From an uncultured euryarchaeote (GTDB lineage Archaea > Thermoplasmatota > Thermoplasmata > UBA10834), in contig CALMQK010000103.1 of assembly GCA_937872085.1 (NCBI GenBank), positions 1 through 6,773 of the forward strand: a DNA stretch of 6,773 nt, in the 5' to 3' direction. Positions within the stretch are counted from its first letter, which is position 1, and each line of letters begins with the position of its first letter. The notes under the pieces are model-generated. The model was not told the DNA's origin and did no database searches. It worked only from the letters and a program-made list of their open reading frames with translations. Made by a program: the position numbers and the translations under genes. Below, one piece after another: positions 1 to 6,251 of the stretch.

Positions 1-107
1 CTCCAGGTGGTCATTGTCCTGCGGGTTTAAGGTCTTTGCCGATGCAATGATTCTGATTACCACAGCGCTCTCGTCACACGCCGTCGGCGGGATGCCTTCC
101 AGTCAGG
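1..107. other. Left-edge noncoding stretch downstream of the class I/II aminotransferase
   Basis: No supportable gene is seen. An 11-base palindrome, CGCCG-T-CGGCG (79-89), lies about 20 bases after the aminotransferase stop but has too short a centre to be a good hairpin and no T-run. Short open stretches run off the window edge on both strands, including a minus-strand ATG at 14, but too few codons are present to judge them. Confidence 0.4.
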
Positions 108-1238
108 TTACTTCCGCTTGCCCGCCTTCAGCTCCCTCAGCAGCTCATCCACTCGGTTGAGTCCAGCCAGCAGATAATCCTTCGGCGGGCCCGTCCCGAT
201 CCGCATGTAACCGTCCATGCCGAAGTGGTCCCCGGGGACGATCATGACGGATTTCTCTGTTCGCAGGCGCTCCGCGAGCTTCCACGAGTTGATCTTCAGG
301 TTGTACTTCACATAGCATATCGCGCCTGCGGTCGGCGGCACGTGCGAGAACATCGAGCCGTGGTCCTCGAGCCAGTCCCTCACCACAGGGTAGTTCTTCT
401 GAAGGATCGACCGGGTCCGGGCGAAGATCCACTCCTGCTTCTTCGGTTCGAGGGCGATCTGCGCCAAGTGGTCGGAGAGTTTCGCTGGCGTGAGCGTCAG
501 ATAGTCGTGATGCTGCTTGATGTCCTCGATCTTCTTCGGTGGCCCCACGAGCCAACCGGTCCTCAGGCCAGCCAGCCCATACGCTTTGCTCAGGCCGTTC
601 GTTATCAGCGTCTTGCTATGGTATCCCCACAGTGACTCTGTCTGTGGGCCGACCCGCTCGGCTCCCTGATAGACCTCGTCGGACAGCAGCCACGCGCCGG
701 AGTCCTTCGCCGCATCTATCAAAGCCTTCCTCTGCTCCTTGGCCATGACCGCTCCCGTCGGGTTGTCCGGGTTGCAGACCTGTATCGCCTTAGTCTTCTT
801 CGTGACGAGGCGCTTTATGTCCTCGGGATCGAACTGCCAGCCAAGGTCCTCCCTGAGCTTCAGGGGCTTCACCTTCAGGCCCCAGGTCTTCGCGAGGCCC
901 CATGTCTGCATGTAGTTGGGGACCATGATGACGACCTCGTCGCCCTTCTCGAAAAGATTCCATGCGGCCAGGAAGTTCGCCTCGGAGGATCCATTCGTCA
1001 CGAAGATGTGCTCCGGGGTCGTGCCCTTGTACATCCTAGCGATCTTTGACCTCAATGCGGGGGTGCCATCGGCCTGTGGATATCCCAGGGGCATGTCGAG
1101 CAATTCCTCGGCTGCCTTCTCACTCCCGAGCAGCTCCCTCAGCTGAAGGGCGTGGACGCCGCTCTCAGAGAGTTCGTAGTCGACCAAGCGTTCGAATTTG
1201 GACTGCCACCGTTCCATCTCGAAAAGTTCAATCTTCAA
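108..1238 (-). CDS. Class I/II (fold type I) PLP-dependent aminotransferase, substrate unknown
   Basis: A 376-residue enzyme expected to move an amino group between an amino acid and a 2-oxo acid in the cytoplasm using pyridoxal phosphate. Numbered from the chosen start, the family marks are NPDNPTG (about 156-162, with the cofactor-contacting Asn at 159), SDEVY (186-190, Asp187 to the pyridine nitrogen and Tyr190), the Schiff-base lysine in SKAYGLAGLRTGW (Lys218) and the substrate-carboxylate Arg in YMRIGTG (Arg346). Length is normal for the family. I chose a TTG start at 1238 because GGTGAGG (1248-1242) lies just upstream and the protein then begins MKIELFEMERW, a beginning I associate with related archaeal enzymes. 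The frame stays open to an ATG at 1289, which would add 17 residues overlapping a palindrome; a GTG at 1247 lies inside the ribosome-binding site. It follows the cyclodeaminase-family gene by 105 bases and may be co-transcribed or have its own promoter. Family is certain. The substrate (aspartate, aromatic, or a special amino acid as in capreomycidine-synthase-like relatives) is not. Confidence 0.93.
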   Translation of the reverse strand: MKIELFEMERWQSKFERLVDYELSESGVHALQLRELLGSEKAAEELLDMPLGYPQADGTPALRSKIARMYKGTTPEHIFVTNGSSEANFLAAWNLFEKGDEVVIMVPNYMQTWGLAKTWGLKVKPLKLREDLGWQFDPEDIKRLVTKKTKAIQVCNPDNPTGAVMAKEQRKALIDAAKDSGAWLLSDEVYQGAERVGPQTESLWGYHSKTLITNGLSKAYGLAGLRTGWLVGPPKKIEDIKQHHDYLTLTPAKLSDHLAQIALEPKKQEWIFARTRSILQKNYPVVRDWLEDHGSMFSHVPPTAGAICYVKYNLKINSWKLAERLRTEKSVMIVPGDHFGMDGYMRIGTGPPKDYLLAGLNRVDELLRELKAGKRK

Positions 1239-1241
1239 GGT

Positions 1242-1248
1242 CCTCACC
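1242..1248 (-). promoter_or_regulatory. Ribosome-binding site supporting a TTG start
   Basis: The minus strand reads GGTGAGG, which contains the GGTGA core complementary to the archaeal 16S rRNA 3' end. It leaves 5 bases from GGTGA to the TTG at 1238. The site contains the alternative GTG start at 1247, so that GTG is unlikely to be the initiator. Confidence 0.5.
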
Positions 1249-1270
1249 GTATAGGGGACATAAAGGCCTG

Positions 1271-1290
1271 GGTGAAAAAGGTTTCTCACC
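1271..1290. repeat. Near-perfect 9-base inverted repeat upstream of the class I/II aminotransferase
   Basis: On the plus strand GGTGAAAAA (1271-1279) and TTTCTCACC (1282-1290) are inverted copies with one mismatch, separated by GG. It sits 33-52 bases upstream of the TTG start and downstream of the cyclodeaminase-family stop. The two-base centre makes a tight RNA hairpin awkward, although the minus-strand RNA could pair with one G-U. A dimeric regulator's operator overlapping the promoter is an alternative to a hairpin role. On the minus strand GAGAAA followed by CCTTTTTC also resembles a weak archaeal BRE/TATA pair, which would put a transcript start near 1254. Confidence 0.5.
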
Positions 1291-1343
1291 GGATCAGCCG
1301 GAGGACCGATGGACTAGGATGGTCTCGTCCAGCCTGTCGTCGA

Positions 1344-2354
1344 TCAAACGCTGACGTATGATCCGATCTTCTTCTTCAGAGCCCGCTCGTAGACAAGCTG
1401 GGACGTGACGACATCCTGGACCGCGATCCCAGTCAGATCGCATATCGTGATCTCATCGTCGCTCTCCCGACCTGTTTTCTTGCCCAAAAGGACCTCGCCT
1501 AGCTCGGCATGTACATCCTTCTCAGTGATGGTGCCATCCTCCAATGCGTGGTGAACCTCCCCCAGCTGAGCGCACTGTCTCAGGCTGTCGACCACTATCT
1601 TGTCGGCCTTGCCGAGCAAAGCGGTCTCGAGCTCCTGTTTCTCAGGGGAGTCCGATCCCATCGCGGTTATGTGTGTCCCGCGCCCGATCCACGCGGCCTT
1701 CACCAGAGGGGTAGAACTCATCGTGGTCGTGACCACGATCTCGCTTCCGACTACCGCTTCCTCAGCCGTCTTTGCAGCCACGATTTTGGCATTCAGGATC
1801 TTCTTCATGTCGGCGACGTACTGTTTGACTCTCTCCGCGCGCGTCGACTGTACAGGTTCCCAGACTCTGAGCTCGTCAAACTTGCGCACCTTGCTGAGCG
1901 CCTCGATCTGGAGTCTTGCCTGAGTGCCGGTGCCGATGACCGCGACCTGACTGACAGACTTCTTCGAGAGGGCGCGCGCGGCGACCGCACCTGCGGCTGC
2001 GGTCCGAAGGTTCGTCAGATAGCACCTGTCGACCTCGAAACATAGCGGAAATCCAGTCTTGGAATCGAATAGCAGGAGCATGCCATGGCTAGTCGGGAGG
2101 TTCAGTTTTGGATTGTCGTAGAAGCCAGAGGCGATCTTCACCGTGTAAGTGTCATAGCCCTTGATGTATCCAGGCTTGATGTGTATGTCCCCATTGTGGT
2201 CGGGGACCTGCAGAGCTACCGGGAAGGGGATGATCGCTCTTCCCGAGTTGAATGCCTTGAACCCCTCCTCGACGACCTCGATGGCATCCTCGATGGTCAG
2301 CACGGATTCGATCTCCTCCTTCGTTAGAACCAAGACCTCGGCACCTTTCTTCAT
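1344..2354 (-). CDS. Ornithine cyclodeaminase / mu-crystallin / archaeal alanine dehydrogenase family enzyme
   Basis: A 336-residue NAD(P)-dependent enzyme of the OCD/mu-crystallin superfamily. Characterised members deaminate ornithine to proline, oxidise alanine, reduce cyclic imines, or act in ectoine breakdown (EutC) and siderophore or diaminopropionate synthesis. Visible marks are HIKPG with Lys60, TVKIASGF with Lys73, LTNLRTAAAGAVAA with Arg117 (substrate-binding arginine), the Rossmann dinucleotide loop VAVIGTGTQA (138-146), and GSDSPEKQEL (233-242), whose Asp235 aligns with the catalytic Asp of the GDCPGKTEL motif in cyclodeaminases. CDLTGIAVQD (305-314) is the usual late family motif. 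The length is typical. The ATG is preceded by AGGAG nine bases upstream. Substitution of the Cys-Pro-Gly in the catalytic loop by Ser-Pro-Glu argues against calling it a true ornithine cyclodeaminase. The aminotransferase neighbour suggests an amino or imino acid substrate. Family is certain, reaction unknown. Confidence 0.92.
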   Translation of the reverse strand: MKKGAEVLVLTKEEIESVLTIEDAIEVVEEGFKAFNSGRAIIPFPVALQVPDHNGDIHIKPGYIKGYDTYTVKIASGFYDNPKLNLPTSHGMLLLFDSKTGFPLCFEVDRCYLTNLRTAAAGAVAARALSKKSVSQVAVIGTGTQARLQIEALSKVRKFDELRVWEPVQSTRAERVKQYVADMKKILNAKIVAAKTAEEAVVGSEIVVTTTMSSTPLVKAAWIGRGTHITAMGSDSPEKQELETALLGKADKIVVDSLRQCAQLGEVHHALEDGTITEKDVHAELGEVLLGKKTGRESDDEITICDLTGIAVQDVVTSQLVYERALKKKIGSYVSV

Positions 2355-2515
2355 ATCCTTTCGCTCCTAGACATCTCTTGCTCGGATGGTGCGCGTAACG
2401 GCAACCTGAGAAAAGAAGGTGTTGGTCAAAGCAGGCATTCCACGGACGGTCGAGAAAGCAAGACTCTTCGGATTGCAGAGAGTCATACTCAAAGCTGAAG
2501 GGAAGAGATGCAACC
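2355..2515. other. 161-base spacer between msrA and the cyclodeaminase-family gene
   Basis: No convincing gene is seen. The minus-strand RNA just after the msrA stop is pyrimidine-rich (TCTCTTCCCTTC at about 2509-2498), which might weakly favour termination in an archaeon. AGGAG, nine bases before the cyclodeaminase-family ATG, is its ribosome-binding site. I could not pick a clear TATA box, although the spacer is long enough to hold one. Confidence 0.4.
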
Positions 2516-2998
2516 TTAAGATCTGCAACTGGCTCGACCGTGCTTCTCAAGGTATCTCTGATGATACTCCTCGGCAACCCAGAACTCCTTCGCGGGAACG
2601 ATCTCGCTGACTATCTTCTTCGCGAGGTACCGAGGCACCTTCTGCAAGGCATCTCTGGATTCGAGAGCACCCGCCTTCTGCTCGGCGCTATGATAGAAGA
2701 TGGCTGACCTGTACTGAGTTCCGGAGTCGGGTCCCTGTCTGTTCAGTTGTGTCGGGTCGTGGATCTCCCAGAAGGTCCTGAGGAGCTCTTTGAACGAGAT
2801 CTTGGACGGGTCGAATTCAATCTCCACCGCCTCAGCATGACCTGTCGACCCGGCACAAACGTCCTGATATGTGGGGTTCTTGAAATCGCCGCCGGTGTAC
2901 CCTGCTCTCGTGGAGAGCACGCCGGGTACCGCAGAGAAGATCTGTTCTACATGCCAGAAACAACCTGCTGCGAATGTCGCCTTGTCCAATATCCTCAT
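2516..2998 (-). CDS. msrA: Peptide methionine sulfoxide reductase MsrA
   Basis: A 160-residue cytoplasmic repair enzyme that reduces the S epimer of methionine sulfoxide in proteins or as free amino acid, normally recycled by thioredoxin. The catalytic motif is AAGCFWHVE with nucleophile Cys13, followed by GYTGG (33-37), YQDVCAGSTGHAEAVEIEFDP (about 44-64) with family-typical Cys48, DPTQLNRQGPDSGTQYRSAIF (about 81-101), and the carboxy-terminal EYHQRYL. Cys158, three residues from the end, is placed as a recycling cysteine. The protein is complete and of normal size, with no export signal. The ATG at 2998 is used; a TTG three codons in is an alternative because GAGGATGAGG runs across the ATG. 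It lies 92 bases after the serine hydrolase and 161 bases before the cyclodeaminase-family gene, with a possible promoter just upstream, so it may be a separately controlled stress gene inside the run. Confidence 0.96.
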   Translation of the reverse strand: MRILDKATFAAGCFWHVEQIFSAVPGVLSTRAGYTGGDFKNPTYQDVCAGSTGHAEAVEIEFDPSKISFKELLRTFWEIHDPTQLNRQGPDSGTQYRSAIFYHSAEQKAGALESRDALQKVPRYLAKKIVSEIVPAKEFWVAEEYHQRYLEKHGRASCRS

Positions 2999-3027
2999 CC
3001 TCGGATGGTCCTAGACGGAAGGCGCGC

Positions 3028-3035
3028 AAATAGAT
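3028..3035 (-). promoter_or_regulatory. Possible TATA box for msrA
   Basis: The minus strand reads ATCTATTT about 33 bases before the msrA ATG. With the usual archaeal spacing transcription would start near 3006, giving a leader of only a few bases. No clear purine-rich BRE precedes it beyond GGGACA. The motif is short and degenerate, so this is a suggestion only. Confidence 0.25.
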
Positions 3036-3050
3036 TGTCCCAGAATTCAC

Positions 3051-3066
3051 GCAGGCTCTCCCCTGC
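3051..3066 (-). terminator. Possible small hairpin after the serine hydrolase gene
   Basis: GCAGG (3051-3055) and CCTGC (3062-3066) form a five-pair stem with a six-base loop, starting 25 bases past the hydrolase stop in the minus-strand transcript. No strong T-run follows. It could be a weak terminator or processing point separating the hydrolase from msrA, or chance. Confidence 0.2.
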
Positions 3067-3090
3067 TTGCATGACAGGATGCCCGCTAGA

Positions 3091-4716
3091 CTAAGGAGAG
3101 GATACTCTGGCATAGTGGCCTCCCGAGAGGACTGCCACCATCGCCTTTCCCTTGAATATCTCCCTGAACTCGATGCGCTCCGGACACCGCCTATCAGCAC
3201 CGACCCTGAATGTCCCGTCCCTGAGCATCGTCAACGGATCCTCCGCGCCGTCGTGGTGAATGAGTACAAGAGCCCCCTTTCTGAGAACTACTCTGAAGTT
3301 CGAGGGCCAAGGGTTATGCGTCCTATAGTGACCGGCGCAGGAATACCATGTCTTCGGGTGGCTGAAGACTCTCCTCCCAGCGTACGAACCCCTGAGGTAC
3401 CAGTCCGCACCATGAGAGACCTCAACCACTTTCCCATCCGCCCGCCCAAACTTGAACAGGAACAGATGGTATGAAGGGTCGTCCGCCAGGAATGTGTCCT
3501 TTTCGCGTTTCTCCAAGGGGATTGACTTGTTCCCATCGACGAGGTGCAATCGGTCACGATGACTCCTGAACAAGAGGCGTCTCCCTTCCAGGGAGACGTA
3601 CTGCCCCCGATACTCGGACGCGTTCTTCGCCTCATACGAGTCGCGTGGATGTGCTAGACCATGAATGTTCCGACCTCGAATCGCGGCATTCAAGATCGCG
3701 AGCGCGTTCATTGCGATGTTGTTGGAGTCGACATACGAGTTGTTGAGCGTGACGACACCGACCCCTGTGTCCATATCTGAGAGTATCTCTGAAATGAATC
3801 CAAGCATGCCGCCAGTATGACCGATGTATGTGTGGCCTTTGACGGACATTACGCGGAGACCAAGGCCGTAGTGCTCCCTCGAATCCGCAGAGGATGCATC
3901 TACGAGTCTCTGGGTCAACATCTCGTAACTCCGTTCAGAGATTAGGCGACCTTTGGGCGCCATACCCTTGTTCAGAAGCATTCTGACGTAGATCGCCATG
4001 TCGGACGCGGTCGACACTATCGATCCATCCGCGGTTTCGCTCTCAAACCAAGTTGAGGGAGCGAGTCTCCCTCCTCTGGGAAGCGGGCGATCGTCATGAT
4101 AGGCCCAGTATCCAACGGGGAGGCGTTCCCTCATGTCGTTCCAGATCATCGTCTCGGTATTCTTCATCCCGAGCGGTTCGGTCACGCGCTCCTTGATGAT
4201 CTGCGCATTGCTCTTGCCGAGCATCTCCTCGAGAACGAGCCCCAGTACCTTGTAGCCTGTGTTCGAGTAGTGGAAGAATCTCCCGGGTGGTGTGGACGCA
4301 CCAATCCTCTCGAGGACAAGGGCTTCGGTGTACGCCGAAAGGGATTCGTCAGTACCCATGATTATGCCAGCCGTGTGACTCATCAGATGCCTGAGGGTTA
4401 TCGGCTTGAAACGCGTCTTGATCTTGAGCCATGGCAAGTATTCCGTCACCGGATTGTCGAGATCAAGACTCCCTTTCTCCTGCAGTTGAAGCAGCACTAT
4501 ACTGGCGAACGACTTGCTTATCGACCCGATCTCGAACCTCGCGTCAGGGCGCATCCGTACCTTCCGTTCGAGATCCGCGTACCCATGAGCGGATAGGTGC
4601 AGCAATCGTTCTTTGTTCGTGATCCCGACGACCAAAGCTGGAACGCCCGAAGCTCGGAGGTCCTGATGAACGAATTGATCGATTCTCTTGAATGCACCTT
4701 TGAGACCAGGTTCCAT
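3091..4716 (-). CDS. Beta-lactamase-superfamily serine hydrolase (class C / D-aminopeptidase-like) with tandem C-terminal domains
   Basis: A 541-residue serine hydrolase of the family holding class C beta-lactamases, DD-peptidases, esterases and D-aminopeptidases. The three active-site motifs are intact: Ser65-Ile-Ser-Lys68 in FEIGSISKSF (nucleophile and general base), Tyr150-Ser-Asn152 in FFHYSNTGY, and His300-Thr-Gly-Gly303 in IGHTGGMLGF. The catalytic domain covers roughly residues 8-350. About 180 residues follow that seem to hold two related beta-rich units, one from EYRGQY (368-373) and one from CAGHYR (460-465), each opening with a Gly-x-Tyr pattern. This resembles the catalytic domain plus two barrels of Ochrobactrum D-aminopeptidase. 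No signal peptide or membrane segment is visible, so the enzyme is probably cytoplasmic and not a wall enzyme. It starts 19 bases after the class III aminotransferase with AAAGGGGGG as a weak ribosome-binding site, so the two are very likely co-transcribed. Amidase, peptidase or esterase activity on a small amino-acid derivative is inferred; a true beta-lactamase role is unlikely without export. Confidence 0.92.
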   Translation of the reverse strand: MEPGLKGAFKRIDQFVHQDLRASGVPALVVGITNKERLLHLSAHGYADLERKVRMRPDARFEIGSISKSFASIVLLQLQEKGSLDLDNPVTEYLPWLKIKTRFKPITLRHLMSHTAGIIMGTDESLSAYTEALVLERIGASTPPGRFFHYSNTGYKVLGLVLEEMLGKSNAQIIKERVTEPLGMKNTETMIWNDMRERLPVGYWAYHDDRPLPRGGRLAPSTWFESETADGSIVSTASDMAIYVRMLLNKGMAPKGRLISERSYEMLTQRLVDASSADSREHYGLGLRVMSVKGHTYIGHTGGMLGFISEILSDMDTGVGVVTLNNSYVDSNNIAMNALAILNAAIRGRNIHGLAHPRDSYEAKNASEYRGQYVSLEGRRLLFRSHRDRLHLVDGNKSIPLEKREKDTFLADDPSYHLFLFKFGRADGKVVEVSHGADWYLRGSYAGRRVFSHPKTWYSCAGHYRTHNPWPSNFRVVLRKGALVLIHHDGAEDPLTMLRDGTFRVGADRRCPERIEFREIFKGKAMVAVLSGGHYARVSSP

Positions 4717-4735
4717 TTCCCAAACCCCCCTTTAC

Positions 4736-6088
4736 TTACCCCAAGAGCCTGTTTACGCTCTCCCCGAACACCTTCGTGTGGAAATCGACGTCTTTCCTGG
4801 TCGTGTATGGAGATATCAGCGCCATGTTGTGGAACGGAGTGAGCAAGATGCCCTTGTTCAAGGCCATCAGATGCATCAGCCGCTCGAGCTCATAGTCCTT
4901 GCTGGCCTCGTACTCTCCGCCGTTCCTCGGAGGTTTGGGAGTGTTGTGGTATTCTATCCTCACACCGAGCCTCACGACATGCCATGGGATTCCAGTCCTG
5001 TCGATGACACTCTGAACGCCCTTCTCGAACCGCTTCGCGAGAGGTAGCATCTTGTCGAAGTTCTTCTTCGTGATCACCTGCTTCAGAGTAGCCCTCATGG
5101 CGGCGACGGCCAGCGCGTTACCCGTAAGCGTCCCACCAAGACCGCTCTCATCGGTCCCGTCGGACAGTATCCGCTCCATCACCCTGTCCGCCACATACTG
5201 GCTTATCCCAAATGCAGCGATTGGCACTCCGCTTGCCAGAGGCTTTCCCATCGTGATGATGTCAGGCTCAAGACCATGAGCCGCAGTGTACCCACCGATA
5301 CCGCAGCAGATCGTGTGCGTTTCGTCGATTATCAGAAGTGTTCCGTACTTCCTTGTGATCTCCCTCAACGCATCGTGATAGCCCGGATCCGGAAGGATGA
5401 TCCCTCGGTTCGTCATCGCGGGCTCCATGAGAGCGCAGGCGACGTCCTTCGGCTCAAGCGCCTTCTCCAGGGCCTCGACATCATTGAACTCTATGACTTT
5501 CGTGGTCTCGGCCGGATCCACAGGGGGTCCTATGTTCCCGCTCCTCGGCACGACCCTGCCACCTACCAGATTGACGAGCGTCTCATCCACGGTCCCATGA
5601 TAGCAGCCGTTCACCACGAGTATCTTGCTTCTCCTGGTCACGTGGCGAGCGAGTCGTATCGAGAACCTGTTGGCGTCGGTCGCGGTCATGGCGATCTGCC
5701 AGTAGGGAAGACCGAAGCGCTTTGACAGCTCCTCCCCGACCCAGACAGAGTCCTCGGTCGGCAGCATCGTTGTGATTCCTTTTCGGACCTGCTTGGTCAC
5801 CGAGTCGACGACGGGTCTAGGCGAGTGGCCGAACATGGATCCAGTGTCCCCGAGGCAGAGATCGAGATAGCGGTGGCCATCCACGTCAGTGACGTACGCA
5901 CCTCTTGCCTCATCGACGAATATCGGGTATGGACCCGCCCATCTGACCATCCAGTTCATGGGCACACCCGCCAAGAGCGACTTCTTCGCCCTCTCGAACA
6001 GCTTCTTGGATCTCGAGTGATCCCCGACGAAGATCTTCACTTCTTCAGCCATGAGCTTCTTGATTCGGGAACGATCGATTCTCTTCAA
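4736..6088 (-). CDS. Class III PLP-dependent aminotransferase, glutamate-1-semialdehyde aminomutase-like
   Basis: A 450-residue fold type I PLP enzyme of subgroup II. Numbered from the chosen start: the N-terminal LFERAKKSLLAGV resembles GSA aminomutases; GCYHG (161-165) supplies the cofactor-stacking Tyr163; LMEPAM (Glu222-Pro223) and IIDETHT (Asp255 to the pyridine nitrogen) follow; TMGKPLASGVP carries the Schiff-base Lys282; GGTLTGNALAVAAM (from 318) matches the HemL GTLSGN loop that binds cofactor phosphate from the partner subunit. It is probably not HemL: DETHT replaces the usual DEVMTGFR, and TATDAN (135-140) stands where SGTEA is expected. Aminotransferase on an omega- or beta-amino acid, aminomutase and racemase are all possible. 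The TTG start at 6088 is chosen because GAGGTGG ends five bases before it. A GTG at 6097 overlaps that site, and an ATG at 6052 lacks one. It is the first gene of the minus-strand run, 19 bases before the serine hydrolase, and divergent from the peroxiredoxin gene. Confidence 0.92.
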   Translation of the reverse strand: MKRIDRSRIKKLMAEEVKIFVGDHSRSKKLFERAKKSLLAGVPMNWMVRWAGPYPIFVDEARGAYVTDVDGHRYLDLCLGDTGSMFGHSPRPVVDSVTKQVRKGITTMLPTEDSVWVGEELSKRFGLPYWQIAMTATDANRFSIRLARHVTRRSKILVVNGCYHGTVDETLVNLVGGRVVPRSGNIGPPVDPAETTKVIEFNDVEALEKALEPKDVACALMEPAMTNRGIILPDPGYHDALREITRKYGTLLIIDETHTICCGIGGYTAAHGLEPDIITMGKPLASGVPIAAFGISQYVADRVMERILSDGTDESGLGGTLTGNALAVAAMRATLKQVITKKNFDKMLPLAKRFEKGVQSVIDRTGIPWHVVRLGVRIEYHNTPKPPRNGGEYEASKDYELERLMHLMALNKGILLTPFHNMALISPYTTRKDVDFHTKVFGESVNRLLG

Positions 6089-6093
6089 GTGGA

Positions 6094-6100
6094 CCACCTC
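6094..6100 (-). promoter_or_regulatory. Ribosome-binding site supporting a TTG start
   Basis: The minus strand reads GAGGTGG, a good anti-16S match, with five bases to the TTG at 6088. It includes most of the upstream GTG codon (6097-6095), which therefore probably does not initiate. The arrangement is the same as at the class I/II aminotransferase. Confidence 0.55.
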
Positions 6101-6129
6101 TTGTTCGTCGTGCGCGCGCGAAATCGACT

Positions 6130-6144
6130 CGAAAGTACTAATAA
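6130..6144 (+). promoter_or_regulatory. Possible archaeal BRE/TATA promoter in the divergent region
   Basis: CGAAAG (6130-6135) followed by TACTAATAA (6136-6144) has the order and spacing of an archaeal BRE plus TATA box. A start near 6165 would give the peroxiredoxin mRNA a leader of about 85 bases. A second CGAAA lies at 6119-6123. The same core read on the minus strand (TTATTAGTA) could serve the class III aminotransferase, with a start near 6110-6115, so the element may be shared by both directions. Confidence 0.3.
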
Positions 6145-6210
6145 CCTGCTTCTTGGGCGCATCATGGAAACAAGGGAGTGTTTGTCATGAATCCGCTCAA
6201 GGATATGAAT

Positions 6211-6219
6211 CTTAATCTA
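6211..6219 (+). promoter_or_regulatory. Possible proximal TATA box for the peroxiredoxin gene
   Basis: CTTAATCTA lies 33-41 bases before the ATG at 6252 and is preceded by the A-rich ATATGAAT. Transcription would begin about 6240-6243, leaving a leader of roughly ten bases that just includes, or loses, the weak AGAAGG ribosome-binding site at 6239-6244. Confidence 0.35.
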
Positions 6220-6251
6220 TCCGTGTCGTTCTCTGCCCAGAAGGCGATAGA

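Noticed and set aside
1..14. A possible start of another minus-strand gene at the ATG at 14-12
   Set aside because: Fewer than five codons are in the window, and the upstream sequence has only a short AGGA as a possible ribosome-binding site.
79..89. An 11-base palindrome as terminator of the class I/II aminotransferase
   Set aside because: The arms are separated by one base, so only a three-pair stem is feasible, and no T-run follows.
145..555. A 136-residue minus-strand open frame inside the class I/II aminotransferase gene
   Set aside because: It lies wholly within a gene whose own frame shows all family motifs. Its translation is rich in Arg, Ala and Pro with no recognisable domain, typical of an alternative frame in GC-rich coding DNA.
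1509..2045. A 178-residue plus-strand open frame opposite the cyclodeaminase-family gene
   Set aside because: It is antisense to a clear gene, low in recognisable structure, and explained by the absence of stops opposite GC-rich codons.
4096..4596. A 166-residue plus-strand open frame opposite the serine hydrolase
   Set aside because: It is fully antisense to the catalytic domain, whose SxxK, YSN and HTGG motifs are intact, and shows no family features of its own.
5276..5725. A 149-residue plus-strand open frame opposite the class III aminotransferase
   Set aside because: It is antisense to the PLP-binding core of a real gene, with no domain recognised and no ribosome-binding site that stands out.
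4736..6088. Assignment of the class III enzyme as HemL (5-aminolevulinate synthesis)
   Set aside because: The DEVMTGFR and SGTEA motifs of glutamate-1-semialdehyde aminomutase are replaced, and no other haem-pathway gene is nearby.
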